DNA of 64,000 nucleotides from NCBI GenBank assembly GCA_003184365.1, contig NKYR01000004.1, forward strand, positions 62,001-126,000, in the 5' to 3' direction. This stretch comes from Evernia prunastri (lineage: Eukaryota > Ascomycota > Lecanoromycetes > Lecanorales > Parmeliaceae). Both the position numbers and the translations under genes were made by a program. This document shows positions 1-11,321 of the stretch, piece after piece. Numbering within the stretch: position 1 is the stretch's first letter; each line of letters begins with the position of its first letter. The notes under the pieces were generated by a model that did not search any database, was not told where the DNA came from, and was given only the letters and a program-made list of their open reading frames with translations.

Positions 1-2
1 CG

Positions 3-506
3 GCTACCGCCGGCTTGACCTACGACCACAGCTTTGGCGGCGCACAAGACGTTCAGATGTGCACTTCCAACTCCGACACAGGGTAAGTGACGAAGTGTTA
101 GGTGCAATTCTTGGAAGTATATTAGCTGACAAGCAACAGCACCTGCACCTGGGATGATAAAAACTGCCACGCGATCTGGGCAGCACAGAGGAACATACAG
201 GTGAACGGCTATCTCCGCAGGTCATGCAACACCCCTCGCAGCGGTAAGCCTTTAACGCATACATCAATCTTTAGCCCGCGTACATACCGATCAACGTTCT
301 CCTTACTGACATCTATTACCCCAGGGACCAATGTGCCAAATTCATCGCAACGCTCCGACGGCTACTACACCGTCGGAATGCAAGATTACAACTTCCAAGT
401 CCCCGACAACCGCATCGTCGGATGTGCTGCCGACTGCGGTGATCTGACCTACCCCGACCCCACTCCGGGGAGCGACCCTCTCACTCCCATCCCTACCGGA
501 ACTTGA
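3..506 (+). CDS. 3' end of an unrecognised Cys-containing protein (partial, 3 exons seen)
   Basis: The visible exons are 3..82, 140..243 and 325..506, joined by two short GT-AG introns (gtaagt..cag and gtaagc..cag) that keep one frame to a TGA at 504-506. The start lies left of the window. The visible 121 residues contain spaced cysteines (QMCTSN, TCTWDDKNC, RRSCN, GCAADCGD) and end in a Pro/Thr/Asp-rich tail. Such Cys spacing is common in secreted fungal proteins, but the signal peptide is not visible and I do not recognise the family. The exon model rests on clean splice sites and frame continuity. Confidence 0.55.
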
Positions 507-911
507 GGTTGAGAATACATGGGCATGCGAAGTGGATCTGTTCGAGGCCGAAGCAGCAGAGCGTGGTTTATTGTGGATCTTTCGGGGGGTGGTACATCTT
601 AGAAAAATCGAGCGGCGGTGCGCTTTGTATGTCTGTCTATGAATCTTCGGTCAGTTTGGGGCGTTGGTAGATTGAATCAAGTCGATTATCTCCCTATGCT
701 TCCTCTTCATTATTCCATAACTCGAGGCGCCAACCCGTTTCTCTCTCTCTCATTCCTCCAGGGCATCGGAACATAAGAATGACAACGGCCATACGGTAGT
801 CCTTTGTATTGCACTGTAGCCATCGATCTTGAGGTTTGTCATGACAGTGGTCAGCTTCCAGGTCTCTTGAACGCGGCGAGGGCGTGCGCTTCCGGACCAG
901 TTGACAGCATG
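507..911. other. intergenic, nothing recognised
   Basis: There is no supported gene here. It is the spacer between the partial gene and the LTR-like insertion. The end of this stretch, from about 783, belongs to an open frame that resumes beyond the insertion. Confidence 0.5.
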
Positions 912-1527
912 AAGGTTGTTGGAACGACTCAACACTCGCTTCCACTAACACTCTTTCGGCCTAGTACATTGATATATGAAGGCCTTTCCTGTACATAGAA
1001 TCCTTCTTCCTTAGACATCATTAGGAATACCAAATCTAGTGATTCAGTCTCACAGCAGTAACTGCAGTACCAAGTACTTACCAACAAAGGTATACTACGG
1101 GAGTGCGCGTACGGGACTGGAGTATTTGCACTACCGGAGTCAACCAAGCCGGTCTCCTAAGAGTGATTGGACTGAGAGAGATACCTCCACGATACCATGC
1201 ATCTCGGTAAGCGACGGCTCGAACCCCTCATCCCCAGGGGTTGAAGATCACCGGAATCTGAGTCTCGTAGGGTCTAGTGAGAGTAAGAATTATGATCTAC
1301 TCGAACAGTTTCCCTCATCATTGTATAGATCACTGATCATCTACAGCGGCGGCTCTAGCTCTACGAGATGCCGGTCCGGCCCAAGAACCGACTCGATGAC
1401 TACAAATACCGCGACCGAGGAAACCTGCACCCAAATCGAAGACTTCGACGAGATACATTTCGGTCGGGATGGAAGTAAAGCCCGGCAGCTACGATGCAAT
1501 GGTATAGTAGATGCCCTGCGCAGATAA
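783..1527 (+). pseudogene. open frame interrupted by a 170-bp LTR-like element
   Basis: If the element at 917-1086 and one copy of its 5-bp target duplication are ignored, the frame runs without a stop from about 783 to the stop at 1525-1527, roughly 189 codons. It passes through the join in phase (..DSMK then VYYGSARTG..). The only upstream in-frame ATG is close to the join, so the real 5' end, if this is a gene, would need an upstream exon. The right part is Ser/Thr-rich and I do not recognise it. It may be a disrupted gene or a chance open frame. Confidence 0.3.
912..1091 (+). mobile_element. solo LTR-like element, copy A, with 5-bp target duplication
   Basis: The element is 917..1086 (170 bp). 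It begins TGTTGGAACGACTC and ends CTTACCAACA, that is, TG..CA ends within a short inverted repeat TGTTGG/CCAACA. It is flanked by a 5-bp direct repeat AAGGT at 912-916 and 1087-1091. Short length, TG/CA ends and a 5-bp duplication fit a solo LTR of a Ty1-copia-type retroelement; a small TIR element with 5-bp duplications is the alternative. By eye it is identical to the reverse complement of 7956-8125, so both inserted recently. Confidence 0.75.
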
Positions 1528-2030
1528 TGTACCACTGTCCGAAATCGCAATTTGTGACACGCGCCCCCCCCATTCCTGCAGCTAGTCAGGCAATCTTGCC
1601 CAAGAGAAGGAAATGCAGGAAGAAAGAAAAAAAGAGGGAAAAATCCGCCGCGAGCATTATTATGGCAAATCATGTTCACCATCACACGCAATTTTGCCGA
1701 TACCAACATCCATGATCGCTGGGTCAAAAAGGTCGACCTGGGAAGGGGTCGACATTTCCGGCACTGAGATGTCTCTAATCTGTCAAGACTCAAGAAACTC
1801 GAACATTCGCGCGCCCTCATCAAAATCTCTAATAGATCCCTTGCTGTAACTTTCACATTAGTTGCACTGATAGTGAGGTAGTTCAATTTTCTTTGCTTAT
1901 ATAGATGACAGTCGGTGCAGTCTGCCCTCGAACACCAACTATTTACACCGTTGCCAATCCTGTGACAGATAGACCATCAAGGTGTGGTATCCCATGTGCA
2001 TTGGTACCTTAGTAATCGAAATAACAATGA
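1528..2030. other. intergenic; contains a dispersed repeat fragment
   Basis: No gene is supported. The stretch 1857-1960 resembles 19938-20070: both have a TTAGTTGCACTG(A/G)TAGTGA start and a GCCCTCGAA(C/G)ACCAACT core. This marks a degenerate dispersed repeat. Confidence 0.4.
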
Positions 2031-2648
2031 TCAAGACCCTTCTTCCATCTGTACCTCGGATCGCAACCCATCTAACTCAGCAGCGATGTCCTCCTCTAAC
2101 CGCTGCAGCCTCTCCGCATGCTCTTGCTCCGAACGGGCCTTCTGCGCAGCATACTCGCTGTCTATCGCAGTAAGTTTTGCCTCAGTAGCGGTCTTCTCGG
2201 CCTTCCGCCTCTCATCTGCCTCCTTTGCAAAGGTCTTCAGCTTCTCGGATGCTGAGACTGTGACTGGGTCAGGTGCGATGATCGGATCAACCTCCTTACC
2301 TTTGCCTTTGGCTTCGTGGCTTGGGTGAGCGGCAAGCGTGGGGGCTGCAACGGAGGATGCGACTTTCTCTTGTGCTTCTGACTCGGACCGCAGTGCCTGC
2401 CTGTCGGTCTTCAGGATCTTGGACCATTTAGACTCCGGGTTGGCCGATGAGTGACCCGTGCACAATTGGGTAAGCTGAACCTTCAGCACCGCTGGGCTTG
2501 AGGTTACCGGTGGTACGTCCTGCTTCCATTTGCTACCAGCTGAGTGGACCACTATCCGCATTTCCGTGAAAGTACTTGAAAGCCTGTTGAGCGGGGAAGC
2601 AATTTGCCCCATCTCGAATGTAGCTCGATTAACCGAAACGGTCACCAT
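2031..2648 (-). CDS. hypothetical coiled-coil protein
   Basis: Single-exon open frame of 205 codons with an ATG start. The N-terminal half has no recognisable domain. From about residue 135 onward the sequence is Glu/Lys/Ala/Arg-rich (SEKLKTFAKEADERRKAEK, then EQEHAERLQRLEEDIAAEL) with heptad-like spacing, so a coiled coil is likely. A basic stretch EAKGKGKEVD precedes it. I do not recognise a family. No neighbour on the same strand is close enough to suggest function. It could be a decayed gene fragment. Confidence 0.45.
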   Translation of the reverse strand: MVTVSVNRATFEMGQIASPLNRLSSTFTEMRIVVHSAGSKWKQDVPPVTSSPAVLKVQLTQLCTGHSSANPESKWSKILKTDRQALRSESEAQEKVASSVAAPTLAAHPSHEAKGKGKEVDPIIAPDPVTVSASEKLKTFAKEADERRKAEKTATEAKLTAIDSEYAAQKARSEQEHAERLQRLEEDIAAELDGLRSEVQMEEGS

Positions 2649-4839
2649 TATCTGAGACGTAGTAGAAACTTTCCATTTTGATCACTTCTGGCGGACATTT
2701 GCTGTAGGCAGATGATGATGCTCGGCTGCTCCACCACCGCCAAGCTTTGCTATCCAACACCGCCCAGTTCCGGTCTTTGATACTTCTGCGACGAGACAGC
2801 AGGACCTTGGACCTTGTGGCATACCATTATTTTAATCAAGCTTTGAAATGCCAATGTCAATGCACCGCGGTTCTAGGTGCCACGTAATCATTGTTTCATT
2901 AAGAGCCGGGCCCATTCGAGATGTATGCGGTCGTGCGGTGACGTACCCGCAGTGGTGTATCACTCAATAGGAACGGGATACGTTCATGTACGGCTCCTGG
3001 GAAAACTTAATACTTCATAGCAAGAACCTGTGTCAATTAGACGCTCTTGGAACGTTCGGTGAGCTTTGGCAGCGACGGCAACGGACCAAGCTAGAACCCA
3101 CGAGCCCGATTCAGTCTCCTATTTGTGCCTACGGAGTTGGACACGCAATGAGGATCAGCCCATCGGAGCTTTTGGCTATCAAATGTGTAATGATGTTGAG
3201 CAATTTTCCAACCATGCAGACAGTCTCCGGTCTAAAACCACGTTGGTTTTCCTATGTATGTTCCTCGGCGAACATTGCGAGGCGGCATGATACTATCTGA
3301 AAGCTCTGACTAGGAATTCGCCCACGCATTCCTCGGTACCTACTCTAGGCTCAACTATCCCTCGGATAGAGTTCCTGCCGATGCCAGCCACGCCCTCCTA
3401 GTCCGTGATTGTACCAGATCGTTCTTGTAAGACAGTACCAAGCTCTAATTGCCTGAAGATTAACGCTCATAAGAAATTGATCTCTCTATAGCCATCGCCT
3501 CATCCAACGCGATGGAACTGGGTTCAGACCTCTTCAAGAGCTCCATTAACGACAGCCTGCCTCATCTTTGCCATCATCGGATTTTGACTCCTTTGGATTA
3601 CTGAAAGAGCGCGTGCAAGACCAAGTCCACAACATAGGATAGCCTGAGTTTGCTGTCAGTCGTGATAAAAAATACTATAAAGAGTAGTCTTGGTGTGAGC
3701 TTGCCAGAACCGATTTACCTGGCGTCGCAGTCTGTGGAAGATACTCAGGCGCCAAAGCATGTTAGGGAAAATGTCGCTGCAATGCGACCCCAGATGAACA
3801 ATTGGCTTGGCCGAAGGGATACAATGTACGTGTTGATCGTCCACCCTTCTCCCTACCTCGATATGGATGATAGTCAGAACTCCTTATGAGCGATAACGAG
3901 CCCTTTTTCATCAGCGCGAGAAAGGCAACTCGAAGGCGATTTGACAGAGACACAGGTTACGCTTCATGAGCGCGCAAAACCCTCTGTGAACGATCTTTTT
4001 TATATACTATGAACTGTTGTGTGATTGTGGCTCTGGCCAGACATGAAAACATGCCATTACGACCAAACCATACAGCCTACTGAGATGTATTGTAACATCC
4101 AGCGCAATCTGTGTGAAAGTTTTGGATGTCGGATGTGCCATTGTCGGTGCATGCGATATATGTGCAAAAAAATCCGCCGGAAACTACGTGGCCTTTCGTC
4201 TCATATCCGAGAGCACCTAATTCGGCTTCGCAGCTGCGAGGCCATGGTCTGGCGTTTCGACTACAGCTCTGAGCTTGTCCACTTTGGGCCCTAGAATTCA
4301 TCCTCAGCTGTGCGGTGAGCCACTATCAGCGTAGCTTCGGTTTGTGAGAAATGGTTGTGCCAATCGGAGATGCGTACGGCCTGAAATCGCGAACAGTGGC
4401 GGCGATTCCGAGGATGTCCGAGGTGCAACGCACCATTTCGCTTAGTGGTGCATCAATCGATTAGGAAGGTCGACCCAGATTGGGACATCACAAGACTGCT
4501 ATTGTTGGCATGAAAGTAGATTTGCGTCGTCACACTGTCGCTGTCTTGGGTAAAAAAGGTTTTTAGTATCCACATGGGGCTCAGCTGTGGGCCAAAGCAC
4601 CCTGGCCGCCATCGTCATAATGACGAGGAAGTTATGGATATGTTAATCCTCTCTTCCACATCAACCACTCATGCCATCTTTCACGCTTTCCCATTCTGTC
4701 ATACAAAAACACCAGCGGTTTGATCGGACCTGGCTTGGCTTGGCACCATCTACATAAACAGTCCTCACTGCGCACCGATCTCTTTCCTTTCTCCATTTCG
4801 TCCATACGGATAACTCTCCTTCAGACTCCATTCTCGGTC
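2649..4839. other. intergenic, no supported gene
   Basis: Open frames here are short, overlap on both strands and show no recognisable motif. I see no repeats of note. Confidence 0.5.
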
Positions 4840-5885
4840 ATGGCTCCTATATCCATTAAGGGTGTCCAATCCTTCCTCTTCTTCTTAATCATCACTCTCG
4901 TCTCCGCGCAATCGCCTCAATGCCCCAACACGCTTGGTGTTTACAACCCCAATCTGCGCACTATGTGCAACAACGCAAGTACGCCGCCTGTTCTCTGTTA
5001 TCGCCTCTCGCGCACAAGCCTTACTAATGCCCTTGCAAAGCCTACTTCATTGTACCCGTCGACACCGCCACTGTCGAGAGCGCCGTTGCACCCTATAAGC
5101 TTGTACCCCTTCCGACATCCGACAAGACACTCTTTCCAAATGGGTTTCCAGCAGGGAAACGTCCCGTGCTCGTCCAAGTCGATCTCGGGAACGACATCCG
5201 CATGGCCACATTGCAGATCCCAACGCCGTTGCTAGGTGGCAGTATCCAAGTGCCATATGTAGACCGATTGGGAGACGGGAAGACTGGGTTCATTTTCAGT
5301 GTAAGAACGTACATTGGTGGGTATGACGGGAACGGTGGAGGAGGCTATATCCCTGGTAGGAGACTACCATATTCCCCTTCGCCAGAGGAAATAGTCTAAT
5401 TATGCACGTAACTTATAGCCGTCGTCGGTAGTCTCGAAGGGACGACTATCTACGTCGCCTCCTTCGTCCCGGATGATGGTCCCTATCAACAGATATCAAC
5501 ATCGCCACCTGAATTCAGCGCCGAGGTCAAAGACGTCATCGTGCCTAACCCCGTCTCTGGGCCCAGCGTGATCGAGGAAGCCATCGATGTGGACTTTTTT
5601 CCCGACTCCACGTCGAGCTACACGACGCACACTTTCCATACATTCATCTCGCAGCCGCAAATCCTGACGAATCTGATGTGTCAACGGAACCCGACCTACT
5701 TCAATGAGACGTTCTCGGATCCGTTTTTCGTCAATGGTACCGTCACACTGTATTCGCCTGGTGGGGCGTTCGCGGGCATATATTACAGCACCCCGGGGTA
5801 CTCCGCGAGTGGCGAAAATGTTGGGTATAATGCGGAGGATTGCTCGAGTGCGGCTGCGAACACTGATCCGAAGGCTTTGGCGTGA
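4840..5885 (+). CDS. secreted protein of unknown function (306 aa)
   Basis: The model is join(4840..4978, 5041..5355, 5419..5885). The introns are GTACGC..AAG and GTAGGA..TAG, both in phase, giving 306 residues. The ATG was chosen because it starts a clear signal peptide (basic start, then the hydrophobic run SFLFFLIITLVSA, cleavage near Ser-Ala-Gln). The mature part has a regular beta-rich pattern (RPVLVQVDLGNDIRM, GSIQVPYVD, GTTIYVASFVP) and ends with NVGYNAEDCSSAAANTDP. I recall similar secreted proteins in other ascomycetes, with a loose resemblance to the acetoacetate-decarboxylase fold, but I would not assign an enzyme activity. A MULE-like element begins about 50 bp after the stop. Confidence 0.75.
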
Positions 5886-5926
5886 GTTTTGTAGTGGTAT
5901 GTCAGTAAGTGAGACTGTGGTGTACC

Positions 5927-6467
5927 TGCAGACTTTGGGCAAATTACTCATTCGTACGCCGAAAAATTGCATCCTTACCATTTCATACCCTATAGGGGTA
6001 TGAATTAGTAAAATTAGAAGCTGTTGGGGTATGAAAATGTAAAAGACGTACTTTTTAGGGATATTATTCTTAAAGGACTCTTTGAAAGGTACTCTGCGAG
6101 GGACATTCTTCGGGGGGTGTTCTTCGTGGGGTTTTCTTCGGGGGGTGTTCTGTTGAGGGAGTGCCGTAGGAGTTCTTCCGGGGATACTCTGGAGAGGGGG
6201 GAGAATTTTTCTTCTGTGACCTCCTATGTAATTCCCCCACGTAATTTTTTTTGTTTCTTATCAAGCCCCTCGGAGAATACGCCTCGAAGAACAGATGGGG
6301 GGGGGGGAACGAATCGAAGAGGGAAAAGGATATACCAAATCATACTCTAGCAGTATCGATTTATACTCTTTGATTTGGTGGAGGTGTATAAAAATGTAAT
6401 TTGGGGTATGGCATGGTAAGGATACAACCTTTCGGGGTATGATCCGGTAATTTGCCCTGCAGAATTT
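5927..6467. mobile_element. MULE-like non-autonomous element with imperfect TIRs and 10-bp target duplication
   Basis: The element is 5937..6457 (521 bp). The left end GGGCAAATTAC and the right end GTAATTTGCCC are inverted. The similarity continues inward for about 55 bp at roughly 75% (GCATCCTTACCAT.. against ATGGTAAGGAT..). The flanks TGCAGACTTT (5927-5936) and TGCAGAATTT (6458-6467) form a 10-bp direct repeat with one mismatch, the size range made by Mutator-like transposases. No transposase is encoded. The interior has G-rich repeats of TTCTTCGGGGGGTGTTC type. Confidence 0.6.
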
Positions 6468-7731
6468 GGAAGTACAAGGGACACGATAAATTGTAGCCCT
6501 GACCTGAGGAGTAGAAATGAACGATCTCACCCGATTACATACGTTGTCCACGTTACATCGCGCCGGTGAAGCGTGCGTTAATGATGGTGCTGCTCCCTCA
6601 TTGGCAAGTTTCTATTGTCTTCTTCCCTTGAAAGCTTCAGAAACTGGTATTTCTCTATAACCGTCTTCAGCTAAGCTTTCTGCCCCCGCCAACCGCGAGA
6701 TTCCCGTAGGCATGATGAATGGCAAAAGTATGCGATCAAACGTCAGATGTTTAGATCTAGCATGTCAGCGGATCGCAACCCGACCGGATCATTTTAACAC
6801 ATTCTAATCGCTACATCTAAATTCATGGCCATATGCATAATGATATGCGACGACCACGTACATGGTCACATATGACCCTGAGATAGATGTACTGACTAGA
6901 AGGATGACTACAGCATGACCTTCGATGGCCATATGCGACAGCCTCCTGTTCCGAACTAGCAAGTGACGTGCTCAGTTTTGCGCTCTAGCACCCTTAGATT
7001 ATGCTTACACGTACTTCGATGAATCAGCAAGACAAAGTCATCGAGACCCCATGAAGGTTTCTAATGTCGCTCAGCTGCTCCATGATTAAATTCAAGAGGC
7101 AAAACACGCTGTCTCTCAAGTCGTCGATCGAGATTGAGCAGTGGGGCTTGATAGAAGACTGTGTGATTCAGATATGGGTGCAATTGATGGACGGGGTAAG
7201 CGTAGGTAGCACCGGATCTATGCCACAAGGGGGAGGAATACGCAAGGATCACGCACAGGATTTGCATCGGAGATGATGACACTTTCGATGAGAAGTACGG
7301 CACGCTGGCTCATTAAGCAATGTGCAAGAGAATATACCGGGGTGAAGCATTCCCGTCAGAGAGAAATAAAGGTATGGGTAATTCCAACGGCGGATGAAAT
7401 AGGATGAGGTGTCAATTTCCCGGGGCGGGGAAGGGGCCATTCCACGGTCATTGAGATTCTATTAAGCCCAAGCGGAGAGTTGGCTTTTGATAATTCCAGA
7501 GCGTTTGAAGTAGAGTCGAACGAACCAGGGTTAAAAGAGTTCCAATAAATTTAACAGCAAAAGCCTAGCATGACACAGCGTTCGCAATAACCATAATCAT
7601 CAATCATCGAGGCTGTACGCGGCGTGGTCTCTTGGAGACTCTGACTCATCACCACCACCATAAAAAACACATCGTGCCGGCCGCATTCTCACCTCTCACT
7701 CCCGTCAGAGCTACTCAGGCCGCCGAGCCGA
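6468..7731. other. intergenic, no supported gene
   Basis: Only short, motif-free open frames are present on both strands. Confidence 0.5.
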
Positions 7732-9337
7732 TCATAAATCAGTGCGTGAGGCACTGAGAAGGGTCGGCTCCGTATCAGCGGCCACATGTTCTCCTTCCTT
7801 ATCCTGCAAACCCGAATCCGTCTCTTTCGCTGCGGTTGGAGCTGGGAACAGGTCGCCAGGCAAATTTTGCTCTCCCTCTTTCGTTGTCTCTGCGGCTTTC
7901 TTGCCCTTTGGGTCTCCTGGACCAAATCCAATGCTCTTCCCTTCTGCTTTGGTCTTGTTGGTAAGTACTTGGTACTGCAGTTACTGCTGTGAGACTGAAT
8001 CACTAGATTTGGTATTCCTAATGATGTCTAAGGAAGAAGGATTCTATGTACAGGAAAGGCCTTCATATATCAATGTACTAGGCCGAAAGAGTGTTAGTGG
8101 AAGCGAGTGTTGAGTCGTTCCAACAGGTCTCCAGTCCGCCGACAGACTTTACGGCGCTCTCAGCTCCTGCGCCACGTTGCATATTGGTCGCCGCCCCGAA
8201 GTTGTCTCCATCGTCCCATTTGGAGTACAAGTCCTTTGGCAGCATCTTTTTCCCGTCAACCTTCGATACAACCAATTTATCTTTTTTGACATCGTATTTG
8301 AGGATAGCGTTCCCGCCACATCCCTTCACCACATTGAGTATTTTGCTGATCAGTGCAGCCAATTTCCTCAGATTCGTCTGGACATGTTCTTCCCATCTCT
8401 TGATCACAGCAGCCACATTTTCTACCTGTGGTATCTGAAATGTCCCCTTGTGGTGGTAAGCTCGCACAAGCTTGGGAGTCTGAGATATCCATAGCTGCGG
8501 TGCGACCTCTTGGATCTCAAGAGACTTGTGGATGACCTGTGTCTTGATTTCGAGGGTTAAGTCGAGGGGTATAACCTGGCCTTCCTCTTTGATTGTCAAT
8601 TTGGATCCAGGAGGGGTGGTATTAGGAGGTCTGTTGGTCGGGGAAAGAGCCAAGGAGCCCAGCATACTGGAGAGACTGTCGCTATCCGGCTCTTTGCTGT
8701 TGGAAGAAGGTATTCTTGTACCAGCGTCTACATATCCGTCCGTTTCATGCCGAACGATGAAGTTCAGATCGCTGAAACGGTATGAAACAATTCTGTGATG
8801 TCCAGTGCTGCCGCTAATCTGATTTTTAGTGTATGCCTTCTCGAATTCGTGACCAAAGCCTCTAAATTCATGTAGTCCGATAAACTCGTGGGTCATAGTC
8901 TCGGCGCGAGAGAATATTGCAGTGTTCTTCGTGACCTCGATATCAATGGTAAATGGTTCGAGCCCGCTTCGAAGTGAGCCAGGGTCGATGAATGAGAGGA
9001 GTTTACGGATGTTGTTTCGGTCGGTTACAACATCAATCGAGCGGATGTCGAATGAAGGATTTGCGATGTACAACGCACGAAATAGAGGTTCAAGCGGACT
9101 GTCCGGATGGCGGGCTGCATTCTGGGCGATGTATATGAGGCCAGAATCCTTCAGCTGTCGAGGAGCTCGTGGAGCGGACCAGAGAGGTGGACTGCCCGGG
9201 ACAGCAATGACGGGTGTGGGTGCCTCGATCCAGTTGTAGGAGGACAGGTGCTTGACGTCAGTGATTGACGCCGAACGAGGAGTAGTGAGGTCGACAAGAT
9301 CTAGGCGAGAGATCTCAGCTAGGGTAGTGGATGCCAT
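7732..9337 (-). pseudogene. fungal 'geranylgeranyl pyrophosphate synthetase'-labelled family protein, C-terminus interrupted by an LTR-like element
   Basis: The open frame from the ATG at 9337 encodes 419 residues to a stop at 8078. Residues 405-419 are read from inside the inserted element at 7956-8125. Ignoring the insertion, the same frame continues at the AGACC target site into a hydrophilic Lys/Glu-rich tail (KAEGKSIGFGPGDPKGKK..) and stops at 7732-7734, about 75 residues further. Phrases such as SSYNWIEAPTP, PGSPPLW, SGLIYIAQNAARHP and STGHHRIVSYRF match a multicopy ascomycete family often annotated as geranylgeranyl pyrophosphate synthetase. I see no DDxxD motif, so that label should not be trusted. 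The conserved body is intact, so the truncated protein may still be made. Confidence 0.65.
7951..8130 (-). mobile_element. solo LTR-like element, copy B, with 5-bp target duplication
   Basis: The element is 7956..8125 (170 bp), inverted relative to copy A and identical to it by eye. It is flanked by GGTCT at 7951-7955 and GGTCT at 8126-8130. The ends are TGTTGG and CCAACA. It lies inside the 3' coding part of the family gene on the minus strand and supplies that gene's new stop codon. Confidence 0.8.
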
Positions 9338-10481
9338 TGTAAACCAGCCGATTTAGAGACACGGTAAAGGAACAAAATTCAATTGCTTCAATCTTGGTCT
9401 TAATAGTTTTTATTAAGATTGATTGCTTCCTTTCCTTGTGCGGCTGAATGGATGGCCGCATATGCAGTCGTCCTGAAGCAGAAGTACCAGTAACCTCCAG
9501 GGCAAATCTGAATTTAACTACATCGCATAGCTTCAAGGCTCTAGCCGTTCAACTGACTTTATTCATCGCGCCATTGTCTTCATGGACCGAAGGCTCTATT
9601 CTTTCTCCGCATACAGTGGGTAAGACGCCGTCCAAGGGCGCCAATATTTCTTTTCTCGCTTCCTCAGAAGCACTTGTACAGTATCTTGCAGCGTTGACTC
9701 AAGCTACTTCAAACCAATCAGAGCTTAATACCTCCTTTTGGAGTTCGATATCGGACAATATAAGTCTATATGTCCGCAGTGTCACACATGGTCACACCTG
9801 CCGGATTAGTATTCAGTGTGTTTATTGGCTGTGCAGGTTTCTCTCCGCCTCTGAAGGGATTCATTCTTGACCCAAGAGCTGCGAGTCTTTTGTGTCGACT
9901 CCAACAATTCTCTTAAAATCAAGTCTGCTTGGGTTATGATCATCTGCTCAAGCGACGTTGACTGGGAAGGGTGTAGTGGCCGTGATCGCTACTGGCCCAC
10001 GTTCCCGTTTCCGAACGATCCGAATATGTCGTCCAACCCAAGTGTCTATGCGTGGCGGCCTGCATGATGCTCAGAGCAGTGATAGGAAGGTGACAATATA
10101 TCGGAGGATATGCTGCCCCCTCAGCTGCGTCTAGCTTGAATGAGTCAGGATATGCAGTCGCACCGAAATCCTTATCTGTGTTTTGGATCATCAGGTTGGT
10201 CTACAGCTCGAGACGCGGTTCACACAGTGGCCAATGAGTTGACCTGTTACTTGCATCAAGACGAAAAGAGATTATGCAAGAACCCGACATCCCGACAAAT
10301 GCCGGACCATCGCAGTTCCTCACATCAGCAACAGTGATACATTGTTTCTCATGTGGTCGTAACGAATATGGAGGGGTCTAAGCCAGAATAACGGCCGAAG
10401 GCGGGGATGCAAGCGCTAGGCCCCAACCACATGTAGAAATTGTATGGTGTGATATGACTTAATTATTTTTACTGCCTTTCT

Positions 10482-10501
10482 GGAGAAGGATATCCTTCTC
10501 C
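10482..10501. repeat. 20-bp perfect palindrome
   Basis: GGAGAAGGATATCCTTCTCC reads the same on both strands. No gene is adjacent. Confidence 0.8.
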
Positions 10502-10967
10502 TTATATGGCCAATATGTCTATGTTGCCACCAAATGTACTCCGAAATTTCTACCTGACACGCTGTCCTCACAGTACAATTTTCTATGGTGGCGGTAATCA
10601 CACCACCGCCAAGGCTTGGGAGGCGTTGCCACCACATTGCCAAGTGTGAGAAATATGGATAATGTGGAAGGAATACCATGGTCCATTTCGCCATGGCGTA
10701 TAGCCTCAATATGGCTCATGGCTCAAATGGCCTCAAATCCAACACCACAGTCTCTGCAGTGCTAATTATGCACGGGATCGGATTAGGAACGAGTCTGCGC
10801 TACATTCTAGAGGTCCCGGAGCAGCTTGTTCTCTTAAGTCACACTCTATTAAGGGTCGACGCAGTATTGCATTCACCGGCCCTATTTTACACAATACTGC
10901 TTGACAGCGAGATCCATCTATACAGAGATAACATTTCCGTGACACAGCCTCATGTCGCCAGTCGAAA

Positions 10968-11321
10968 TCTCAGAACACATCTTCAAACGGAGGTAAGGTC
11001 CCCATCGAACAGCGCCTATATCGAATGCTGAGATCCCACAATGTGCCTCGAACCAGCGACAACGTCCCCGTCAGACAGCGACCGTACCGCATACCGAACT
11101 TCTTTACTGAGCCCTCAAACAGAGGCAACAGTCCATCAAACGGCCCCATATTCCATACCTGAAACCCCACAATGTGCCTCGTCCAGTGACGGCGTGCCCA
11201 TCAAAGAACGGTCGTATTGATTGCTGAGATCTCACAGTGTATCCTCAAACAGAGATAACATCCCCATCAAACAGCGCCGATATCGCATCTTGAGATCCCG
11301 CGATGTATCTTCATCCAACGG
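10968..11321. repeat. degenerate minisatellite, about 65-bp unit, 5-6 copies
   Basis: Successive units share TGAGATCCCACAATGTGCCTC, then a CAG-GA-AAC block, then CCCCATCAAACAGCGCC and TATCGCAT. Units start near 10968, 11029, 11094, 11159, 11224 and 11290; the last is partial. Copies differ at many positions, so the array is old. No conserved open frame crosses it. Confidence 0.7.

Noticed and set aside
9448..9870. 140-codon frame on the plus strand
   Set aside because: No recognisable domain, signal peptide or splice context; composition like the surrounding noncoding DNA.
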